DNA from: Candidatus Latescibacterota bacterium
GTDB lineage: Bacteria > Latescibacterota > UBA2968 > UBA8231
Direction of reading: 5' to 3'
NCBI GenBank assembly: GCA_009691525.1
Contig: SICG01000016.1
Coordinates: 1-42,719 of the forward strand
Length of the DNA stretch: 42,719 nucleotides
The stretch's first letter is position 1. Each line of letters begins with the position of its first letter. Position numbers and translations under genes: made by a program. Of this stretch, positions 1 through 6,282 are shown in pieces. The notes under the pieces are model-generated. The model searched no databases, was not told the origin of the DNA, and was given only the letters and a program-made list of their open reading frames with translations.

Positions 1-1166
1 TCGCGCACCACCACCTGTTCCCAGGTGAGGCCCTGGTCGGCACTGGCGTACAACCCCTGCCCGGTGCTGGCCCACACCTTGTTCTGGCTGAAGGCGAAAT
101 CCCAGGCATAGGTTGGGCCGGTGATCTGCCAGGTCTGGCCCTTGTCGAGGCTGAAGCTGATGCCGTCCCGCTCGCCTGAAACCGCGCCAATAGCGCGAGT
201 CCCGGCCCAGATCACTGAACGCCCGTCGGGCAGCAGTTGCCGCTTGAGGGCCACCACCCCATTGCCCGAGATATTACCGGGCAGCAGGTTGCCCCCGGCG
301 TCGAGGCGCACCTTGTGGTTGGCCCAGGTCCGGCCGCCGTCGAAGCTGCGGGCGATGCCGCTGCCCGTGCCCAACCACACCGTGTCGCCATAAGTCAAAA
401 CTGCAAAAGTTCGATGAAGGCCAGCCTGGTCGATCAGGCTATCGGCTTGGGCCCGCGCCAGGGCGACGCGCTCCGCTGGCTCGCCGGCCCGCTCTATGCT
501 GTCGGCCAGCGCCCGGAGGCTTTCGACCAACGGGGCGTTCTCCGTGGGAAAATAGATGATCGAATCCGCCCTGTCGGGCAGCACCCGCTCCCAGCTCTGC
601 CCCAGGTCAGGGGAGCGCACCAGAGAACCGGCAAAGAAGGTCGCCCAGACCGTGGAGCCGGAGATCCCCAGGCCGAAGCAGGCGTTTTGGATCGGCGTGG
701 TCGGTCCTCTGTAGAACCCGGTTTTTGAAGTGTCGAAAATCGCTTCGTTGGTGATATGCCTCCAGGTCTGGCCCGCATCAGAGGAAAAGCTCAAGCCGCT
801 CCCCACCTGAAAATCCCCCACCCCGACGACCGTGGTATCAAAAAGCGTGGCCACCCACACCGTATCCCCCACCGCATCTACCGCGCTCACCGCACCCCGG
901 CCCAGACCCTGCTCCTGGGTATAGGTCACCCAATTGGCAGGCGAAAGCCCCTGACTGAGGGCAGGGTCGAGGCGGGCCAGGCCCCGCTCGGTGGCCACCC
1001 ACAAATAGCGGCCGCTCCACTTGAGGTCGGAGATCTCGGTGCCCAGCAGGCTGTGGGGGGCGGGATTCTGGTTCTGGAACAAATCGAGAGGCAGGACGGC
1101 CTGGGCTGCGAGAACAGAAGTGAGGAGCAGGCAGGCGATCCCGGCGGCGAGCGGGAGACGGGGCAA
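1..1166 (-). CDS. Secreted Asp-box (BNR) beta-propeller protein, 3' end outside window
   Basis: The frame is open from the window edge to about 1190 on the minus strand. The product starts with a hydrophobic stretch ending in LLLTSVLAAQA, a probable signal peptide, so it is likely exported. At least five Asp-box motifs (S-x-D-x-G-x-T/S-W) are visible, including SSDAGQTW, SPDLGQSW, SFDGGRTW, SLDKGQTW and SADQGLTW. Asp-boxes mark blade turns of sialidase-like and Ycf48-like propellers. They indicate fold, not activity, and no sialidase catalytic set can be claimed. There is no ATG at the N-terminus; a TTG at 1166, nine bases after GAGGGG, is the best start. It follows the PHP gene by 13 bases, so the two are probably co-transcribed. 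The C-terminus is missing from the window, so any sorting domain is unseen. Confidence 0.75.
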   Translation of the reverse strand, partial: MPRLPLAAGIACLLLTSVLAAQAVLPLDLFQNQNPAPHSLLGTEISDLKWSGRYLWVATERGLARLDPALSQGLSPANWVTYTQEQGLGRGAVSAVDAVGDTVWVATLFDTTVVGVGDFQVGSGLSFSSDAGQTWRHITNEAIFDTSKTGFYRGPTTPIQNACFGLGISGSTVWATFFAGSLVRSPDLGQSWERVLPDRADSIIYFPTENAPLVESLRALADSIERAGEPAERVALARAQADSLIDQAGLHRTFAVLTYGDTVWLGTGSGIARSFDGGRTWANHKVRLDAGGNLLPGNISGNGVVALKRQLLPDGRSVIWAGTRAIGAVSGERDGISFSLDKGQTWQITGPTYAWDFAFSQNKVWASTGQGLYASADQGLTWEQVVVR

Positions 1167-1179
1167 AAGGAGTTTCCCC

Positions 1180-2004
1180 TCAGGCGTAGGAGGCGGAACG
1201 CTGGCGCAGGGCTTCGATGGCCTCGCAGCCGATGCCGCAGTCGCCGATACGCGGCCCCTCGGCTTCGCCGTGGCTGTCTGAGCCCCCAGACTGGAGCAAT
1301 CCGTAGTGTTCGGCCAGTTTGAGGTAGTACTCGATCTGGAGCGGCTGATGCGAGGGGTGATAGACCTCTACCCCGTCCAGGCCGTACTCGACCAGTTGGG
1401 CGATGACCGCTTCGGGCATGATGCCCGGATGGGCCAGCACCGCCACGCCCCGCACCTGGTGGATCAGCCCAATCACATCCAGGGCCGAGGAAAAGGGCTT
1501 GGGCACCACGGCCGGGCAGCGGTCGCCCAGGAAACGATTAAAGGCCTCTTCCTTGCTGGACACCACCCCCCGGCGCACCATGGCGGCAGCGATATGGGGC
1601 CGACCCACCATGCCCCCGTTGGCCTGGTTGAGCACGTCCTCGAGGGTGAGGGAAATCCCCAGGTGATTGAGTTTTTCGACGATGGCCATGCCCCGGTCGT
1701 GGCGGCGCCGGCGCAAGAGTCCCAGGTGCTCCAAGAGCTGCGGGTCCTGCCAGTCCAGGCAATAGGCCAGGATGTGAACCTCGCGGTCGCGCACATGGGC
1801 GCTCAACTCGGCCCCAGGCACGATATCTATGCCCAGGCGACGACCGACGGGCAGAAGTTCTGCTATCCCCTCTACGGTATCGTGGTCGGTGAGGCTGAGA
1901 GCCTGGACACCAGCCTGGTACGCCTCTTCGGCCGCCTGGGAGGGCGTACGCAACCCATCGGAACAGAAAGAATGGGTATGGAGGTCGGCTAAGTTATATC
2001 GCAC
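1180..2004 (-). CDS. PHP-domain metal-dependent phosphoesterase (TrpH/RNase AM-like)
   Basis: A 274-residue protein with the full PHP metal-site set: DLHTHSFCSDG at the N-terminus, LTDHD near residue 40, GAELSA near 65, AHPG near 190 and GGSDSHG near 240. Length and motif order match the TrpH/YciV family, members of which act as 3',5'-nucleotide phosphatases or 5'-3' exonucleases on short RNAs. The exact substrate here cannot be read from sequence. The start is GTG at 2004, with no clear Shine-Dalgarno sequence in front of it and no better in-frame start before the first metal motif. It lies between the sigma factor gene and the propeller gene on the same strand. Confidence 0.88.
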   Translation of the reverse strand: MRYNLADLHTHSFCSDGLRTPSQAAEEAYQAGVQALSLTDHDTVEGIAELLPVGRRLGIDIVPGAELSAHVRDREVHILAYCLDWQDPQLLEHLGLLRRRRHDRGMAIVEKLNHLGISLTLEDVLNQANGGMVGRPHIAAAMVRRGVVSSKEEAFNRFLGDRCPAVVPKPFSSALDVIGLIHQVRGVAVLAHPGIMPEAVIAQLVEYGLDGVEVYHPSHQPLQIEYYLKLAEHYGLLQSGGSDSHGEAEGPRIGDCGIGCEAIEALRQRSASYA

Positions 2005-2083
2005 AAATAGCTTAAGTGTTTAGAGTGGACTGCTGGGGACAAGGGAAGCCTCCGCGTTACACCTCAGGTGCCCCCTGCTTGCC

Positions 2084-2123
2084 GTATATATAATAAGAAA
2101 ACTACTCCCCGCCTTTTTTTCAA
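2084..2123 (-). promoter_or_regulatory. AT-rich promoter-like stretch upstream of PHP gene
   Basis: In the 183-base gap between the sigma gene and the PHP gene, the minus strand carries TTGAAA (2123-2118) followed by TTATTATATATA. The spacing to TATTAT (about 22) is longer than ideal, so this is a candidate region, not a defined promoter. The local AT content stands out from the GC-rich surroundings. Nothing else was recognised in the gap apart from the short palindrome CACCTCAGGTG near 2060. Confidence 0.25.
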
Positions 2124-2187
2124 GTTTTGCAGGGAAATAGTTTAGATGATCGACTGCACTGCGCGGGTACAGGTAGGCAGGTGAACC

Positions 2188-3072
2188 TCAGTTGCGGGAG
2201 AGTTCGAGCAGCATTTCTCCGCAGTGGAGGCGGATCTTGCCCAGGGCGCGGTCCCGGAGCTGGCGCACCCGCTCCCGGGTCAACCCCAGGTTGTCGCCGA
2301 TCTTTTCCAGGGTCATGGGGGCACAGCTATCCAGGCCAAAATAGGCGCGGATGATCTGGTGCTCCCGCCCGTCGAGTACCTTCATGCTGGTGCGCAGAGC
2401 CTGACTCAGGTGGTCGCGCTCCAGGTTTTCTTCGAGCGAATTCTCGCCGACATCAAAGACGCTCAGCAGGGAATCCTCTTCGCCGGGGTATACCGGCATG
2501 TCCAGGGAGAGATCGCGCTGCCCGGTCTCGAGAGCGTTGCGGGCGCGGTCCAGACTGATCTTGGCGCTGGCCGCCACCTCCTCGAGGGTGGGGTCCCGCC
2601 CCAGGCGCTGGGCCAGCAGACTGGTCTGCTTTTCGACTTTTTGCAAGTCATTGAGCTGGCTCATGGGCGGCCGGGCGATTTTGCCCTGCTCGGCCAGGGC
2701 CTTGAGAATGGCCTGCCTGATCCACCACACTGCATAGGTGATGAACTTGAAGCCCCGGGTCTCGTCAAAGCGCTTCACCGCTTCGATGAGACCGTAGTTG
2801 CCCTCCGAGACTAGCTCGATGAAACTGAGACCGTGGTTGGCGTAGTGTTTGGCCACGCTGACCACAAAGCGCAGATTGGCCTGAACCAGTTTCTGGGAGG
2901 CTTCGTCGTCCCCTCCCCTGGCCCGCCTTACCAGGTCCGCCTCTTCCGAACGACTGAGCGGGCGGTAATGCTGGATCTCGCGCCAGTACACCTCGGTGGA
3001 GGTGGGTGCGGTCCCGGCCCTCAGGCTGGCCTTCCTGAGCTTGGTCCTGGTTTTGGTCCTGGCAGTATTCAT
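2188..3072 (-). CDS. RNA polymerase sigma-70 family factor (RpoD/SigA-like, short form)
   Basis: A 294-residue sigma factor. After a basic N-terminal tail come region 1.2-like sequence (VYWREIQHYRPLSRSEE), region 2 with GFKFITYAVWWIRQAI (2.3-2.4), a region 3 helix set, and region 4 with LGLTRERVRQLRDRALGKIR as the -35-binding helix-turn-helix. There is no region 1.1. The length is close to the short primary sigma factors of the Bacteroidetes and to group 2 sigma factors elsewhere, so it could be the housekeeping factor or an alternative one. It probably recognises TTGACA/TATAAT-like promoters. The start is ATG at 3072. GGAAGG lies three bases upstream of that ATG, inside one arm of an 11-bp inverted repeat described separately. 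Confidence 0.93.
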   Translation of the reverse strand: MNTARTKTRTKLRKASLRAGTAPTSTEVYWREIQHYRPLSRSEEADLVRRARGGDDEASQKLVQANLRFVVSVAKHYANHGLSFIELVSEGNYGLIEAVKRFDETRGFKFITYAVWWIRQAILKALAEQGKIARPPMSQLNDLQKVEKQTSLLAQRLGRDPTLEEVAASAKISLDRARNALETGQRDLSLDMPVYPGEEDSLLSVFDVGENSLEENLERDHLSQALRTSMKVLDGREHQIIRAYFGLDSCAPMTLEKIGDNLGLTRERVRQLRDRALGKIRLHCGEMLLELSRN

Positions 3073-3075
3073 CGG

Positions 3076-3134
3076 CCTTCCGCAGTATAAATGCCCCTGA
3101 GGACTACTGCTCGCACATGTTGGACTGCGGAAGG
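3076..3134 (-). promoter_or_regulatory. Inverted repeat covering the RBS of the sigma-factor gene
   Basis: The arms CCTTCCGCAGT and ACTGCGGAAGG (3124-3134 and 3076-3086) are perfect 11-bp complements separated by 37 bases. In the minus-strand transcript, the downstream arm contains GGAAGG, the only Shine-Dalgarno-like sequence before the ATG at 3072. Folding would therefore hide the ribosome site. No T-run follows, which argues against an intrinsic terminator for rhaB. A TATACT also overlaps the downstream arm, so the repeat could instead be a protein-binding operator over a -10 element. Confidence 0.5.
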
Positions 3135-3152
3135 GAGGCTTGGTTCCAGAAT

Positions 3153-4631
3153 TCAGGGGCTCAGGCGCAGGGTTTTGAAGCGCTCATAGGCCTGATCCCA
3201 CGCGCCTCCTGCCTGGGGTTGGTACTGGCGGGGGGCAAAGGAGCGGCTCACCACTTCGCGGGCCTGGGCCAGGGAACTCACCTCGCCCAGGCCCATGGCC
3301 AGCACCATCAGATTTCCGATGGCCGTGGCTTCCAGGGGGCCGGCCACCAGGGGCCGGTCGGTGGCATCGGCGGTGAACTGGCAGAGCAGCTGGTTCTGGA
3401 TGCCCCCCCCCACGGCGTGGATGCACTCCAGGCGCCGCCCCAGGATCTGCTCCAGGCCTTCGAGCACCTGCCGGTACCGCAGGGCCAAACTTTCGAGTAC
3501 CACCCGGATCATGCCTCCCTCGTCAGCCGGAGGGGTCTGCCCGCTCTGCTGGCAGAAGACGCGGATGCGGGCCGGCATGTCGCCGGGTGCCAGGAAAGAC
3601 TCGTGATCCGGGTCGATGAGGGCGGCAAAGGCAGGGGCCTGACTGGCTTTGGCGGTCAATTCGCTATAAGAAAAAACGCGGCCCTGTCGCTCCCAGGTGC
3701 GGCGGCACTCCTGCACCAGCCACAGCCCCATGATATTTTTGAGAAAGCGGAAGGTGTGGCCCACCCCGCCTTCGTTGGTGAAGTTGTGGGCCAGGGCCGC
3801 CGCATTTACCAGAGGTCCATCCAACTCGGCACCCATCAGCGACCAGGTGCCAGAACTGATATACGCATAATCGCGGGTGGTGGTGGGAATGGCCGCCACT
3901 GCTGAGCCGGTGTCGTGGGTGGCCGGGGCAATGACCGGTACCGGCCCTACGCCGGTGGACTCGGCCAGGGCCGGTAGCAGGGAGCCCAGGCGGGTGCCGG
4001 GGGGGACGATGCGGGGCAGCAGGGCCGTGGGCAGGCCGAGTTTCTCCAAAAGTTCGGTAGACCAGCGGCCCTCGCGCGGGTCGTAGCACTGGGTGGTGGT
4101 GGCGTTGGAAAACTCGCAGGCCTTCTCCCCGGTGAAGAAGAAGTTGAACAAGTCGGCCATCATCAGGAAAGAGCGAGCCGCCCCCAGTACCGGCGAGTCC
4201 TGCAAGCGCATGGCCAGCAGCTGGTACAGGCTGTTGATCTGCATGAACTGCACGCCGGTGCGGGCAAAAATCTCCTCGCGGGGCACCAGGGCAAAGGCCG
4301 CCGCCAACATGCCCTCGGTGCGCGGGTCGCGGTAGTTGCGCGGGTTTTCCAGCAACACATCGCCCTTGCCCAGCAGGGCAAAGTCCACCCCCCAGGTGTC
4401 GACACCCAGGGCATCGATGCCGCCGCGACCGGCGCATAACACCAGGGCCTGCTGCATTTCGGCGAAGAGGCGCAAAGGGTCCCAGTACAGATGCTCGAAG
4501 ACCTGCACCGGGCCATTGGCAAAACGGTGCACCTCGTTCAGTTCGAGCCGCGCCCCGTCGAACTGCCCCAGCATGGCGCGGCCGCTCTCGGCTCCCAGAT
4601 CAAAAGCGAGCAACTGGCGTTTGGCGGGCAT
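3153..4631 (-). CDS. rhaB: Rhamnulokinase
   Basis: A FGGY-family carbohydrate kinase of 492 residues that resembles RhaB throughout. RhaB phosphorylates L-rhamnulose on O1 with ATP in cytoplasmic L-rhamnose catabolism. Visible marks are the N-terminal phosphate-binding loop LAFDLGAESGRAMLG, VDTWGVDFALL, NYRDPRT, the catalytic-Asp segment ATHDTGSAVAA and the C-terminal ATPase segment AVGGGIQNQLLCQFTADAT. The start is ATG 4631, preceded by GAGGTG six bases away; the frame extends 15 codons further upstream, but into repeat sequence. No rhaA, rhaD or transporter is nearby, so this is an isolated pathway gene here. A copy of the dispersed repeat lies directly upstream in sense orientation. Confidence 0.93.
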   Translation of the reverse strand: MPAKRQLLAFDLGAESGRAMLGQFDGARLELNEVHRFANGPVQVFEHLYWDPLRLFAEMQQALVLCAGRGGIDALGVDTWGVDFALLGKGDVLLENPRNYRDPRTEGMLAAAFALVPREEIFARTGVQFMQINSLYQLLAMRLQDSPVLGAARSFLMMADLFNFFFTGEKACEFSNATTTQCYDPREGRWSTELLEKLGLPTALLPRIVPPGTRLGSLLPALAESTGVGPVPVIAPATHDTGSAVAAIPTTTRDYAYISSGTWSLMGAELDGPLVNAAALAHNFTNEGGVGHTFRFLKNIMGLWLVQECRRTWERQGRVFSYSELTAKASQAPAFAALIDPDHESFLAPGDMPARIRVFCQQSGQTPPADEGGMIRVVLESLALRYRQVLEGLEQILGRRLECIHAVGGGIQNQLLCQFTADATDRPLVAGPLEATAIGNLMVLAMGLGEVSSLAQAREVVSRSFAPRQYQPQAGGAWDQAYERFKTLRLSP

Positions 4632-4652
4632 GATCGACACCTCGTTGGCGAA

Positions 4653-4790
4653 TGGCCGCGTCGGAGCGCGACCCACTCCGGCCTTTCCCGATGCCCAGGC
4701 CTGCCACCGACGGAGGAATACCCCCCACCTGCCGGTCCGCTAACCCTGGCGGCCCGCCCCGCTGGGGTCTGCTCCCCGCCGCGTCAGCGT
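4653..4790 (-). repeat. Dispersed structured repeat, copy 4 (partial)
   Basis: On the minus strand this gap shares an exact 16-base block (GCCGCCAGGGTTAGCG, 4753-4738) with copy 2 at 25330-25345. It also shares a 13-base block (CGGAGTGGGTCGC, 4680-4668) with copy 2 at 25503-25515, preceded by GGGAAAG and followed by CCGACGCG as in copy 2. The central part found in the other copies is missing. It ends just before the RBS of rhaB in sense orientation. It fills the 192-base gap between rhaB and the upstream small gene; nothing coding was seen there. Confidence 0.65.
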
Positions 4791-4823
4791 GGCAGCCAAT
4801 AGTCTGCGGCAACCTACTACCGC

Positions 4824-5102
4824 CTAGATATAATTCAATCCCAGCTCCCACACCAACTCGCGGGTGGGTTCATCCAAAAGAGCGCAGATCAGGGCGATGC
4901 CCATCCCGGTTTCCAGGCCGGCGGCATAGCGCTGCTGCTCGTCGCGGAAGCTGAGCCGCTGGAAACCCAACACCGCCTGCTTGAAGTCCTTGGGCCGATC
5001 GTAGATCACCTCCTGGGCCAGTTCGGACTGGGCCAGGGCCTCCTCGACAAACTGGGTGCCGAAGATCTCTTCGAGGGCGTTTTGCAGTTGGCGGTGCAGC
5101 AT
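4824..5102 (-). CDS. Small protein of unknown function (92 aa)
   Basis: Not recognised. The product is 92 residues, mostly helical in appearance and acidic, beginning MLHRQLQNALEEIFG and ending LVWELGLNYI, with no signal peptide or metal motif. The start overlaps the stop of the preceding small gene as TGATG, which implies translational coupling. With that gene it forms the tail of a purC transcript. The tight coupling argues that both are real, but no role in purine synthesis can be inferred. Confidence 0.6.
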   Translation of the reverse strand: MLHRQLQNALEEIFGTQFVEEALAQSELAQEVIYDRPKDFKQAVLGFQRLSFRDEQQRYAAGLETGMGIALICALLDEPTRELVWELGLNYI

Positions 5103-5296
5103 CAGAAAGGATATACCTCGTCTAACCGGCGGCGCAGGTGGGCCTGCTCTTGGCGCTTGTCAGCCTGTCTGGTGCCCAGCACGACTTCGATGGCCGGCCG
5201 GCGCAGCCAGGCCAGCAATATCATACTCCAGTCCAGGGGAACGGTCTGCAGTTCGAGGCGCAGCACCAGGCAGGTGCGGATCAGCTTCCTCAGCAT
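5102..5296 (-). CDS. Small basic protein of unknown function (64 aa)
   Basis: Not recognised. The 64-residue product has a hydrophobic first half (LIRTCLVLRLELQTVPLDWSM) and a charged, Arg/Gln-rich second half ending LRRRLDEVYPF. Its ATG begins one base after the purC stop (TGA-G-ATG), and its own stop overlaps the next gene by one base (TGATG). The arrangement indicates an operon purC, this gene, then the 92-residue gene. A peripheral membrane or protein-partner role is possible but is only a guess. Confidence 0.55.
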   Translation of the reverse strand: MLRKLIRTCLVLRLELQTVPLDWSMILLAWLRRPAIEVVLGTRQADKRQEQAHLRRRLDEVYPF

Positions 5297-5297
5297 C

Positions 5298-6269
5298 TCA
5301 GAAGTACTGGGCGATGTTGCGCTCGATGCGCTCTATAATCGGCGTCTGACTCGCCTCGGCAGTGAAAGACTGGCCGGTGACCCGTTCGAAGAGCCCGATA
5401 TAGCGCTGGGCCACCTGGATGCGGATCTCGTCGTCGAGAGCGGGGATGTTCTGGTCGGTGATGCCCCGCTCCTTGAGCCAGAGGCGCAGGAATTCCTTGT
5501 CCAAACTCTCTGGCTCCTCACCCCGGGCGTGGCGCTCCTGGTACGTGGCCCCAATCCAGTAGCGGGAGGAGTCCGGGGTGTGGATCTCGTCGGCCACCGT
5601 CAGCCGGCCCTGCTCGTCGAGCCCCATCTCGTATTTGGTGTCTACCAGGATCAACCCCTGCCGGGCGGCCACTTCGGTGCCGCGCGCAAAGAGGGCCAGG
5701 GCGGCGTGCTCCACCTTTTCCCAGGTGTCGCGATCAACCAGGCCCCGTTCGAGGATCTGCTGGGGCGAAATCGACTCGTCGTGGTCATCGGACTTGGTAG
5801 TGGGGGTGATGATGGGGGCGGCAAAGGGCTGGTTCTTAACCATACCCTCGGGCAGATCCACGCCGCAGAAGTTGCGCACGCCTTTGTGGTAGTTGGTCCA
5901 CACCGAGGTCGAGGTGCTGCCGGTCAGATAGCGGCGCACCACGATCTCCACCGGCAGCATCTTCAGTTCGCGGGCCACCGTGACGTTGGGGTCGGGCACC
6001 GCCAGCACCTGGTTGGGGACCAGATCGCGGGTCTGGTCGAACCAGTACTGGGCGATGCGGTTGAGCACCTCGCCCTTGAAGGGGATGGTGCCCAGGATGT
6101 GGTCGAAGGCGCTCTGCCGATCGGTGGTGATCAGGATGCGTTTGCCGGGCAGCAGGTAGATGTCGCGGACCTTGCCCTGCTGGTAGTAGGCCTGCCAGCG
6201 CGGATAGCGGGCCTCCAGCAGGCAGTTGTGGAGCTGGGCTTCGAGTTGCTGGCGCGTGATCATACTCAT
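5298..6269 (-). CDS. purC: Phosphoribosylaminoimidazole-succinocarboxamide synthase
   Basis: SAICAR synthetase, joining CAIR and aspartate with ATP in de novo purine synthesis. At 323 residues it belongs to the longer form (about 300 residues, as in yeast Ade1 and many bacteria), not the ~240-residue E. coli type. Key segments are GKVRDIYLL near residue 32, DRQSAFD, the family signature LPVEIVVRRYLTGST near 125, TPTTKSDDHDESIS near 178, LVDTKYEMG and the substrate-site DEIHTPDSSRYW. Two ATGs (6269, 6263) are possible starts; the second has better spacing from GGAG. The gene lies 13 bases after the heparinase-like gene and directly before two small coupled genes. Confidence 0.96.
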   Translation of the reverse strand: MSMITRQQLEAQLHNCLLEARYPRWQAYYQQGKVRDIYLLPGKRILITTDRQSAFDHILGTIPFKGEVLNRIAQYWFDQTRDLVPNQVLAVPDPNVTVARELKMLPVEIVVRRYLTGSTSTSVWTNYHKGVRNFCGVDLPEGMVKNQPFAAPIITPTTKSDDHDESISPQQILERGLVDRDTWEKVEHAALALFARGTEVAARQGLILVDTKYEMGLDEQGRLTVADEIHTPDSSRYWIGATYQERHARGEEPESLDKEFLRLWLKERGITDQNIPALDDEIRIQVAQRYIGLFERVTGQSFTAEASQTPIIERIERNIAQYF

Positions 6270-6282
6270 GGTCTCCGTGTGT

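Noticed and set aside
237-1322. Plus-strand open frames across the start of the window
   Set aside because: They are antisense to the Asp-box propeller and PHP genes, have low-complexity content and no family resemblance.
3117-3905. 262-residue plus-strand frame
   Set aside because: Antisense shadow of rhaB; the rhaB frame has strong family motifs.
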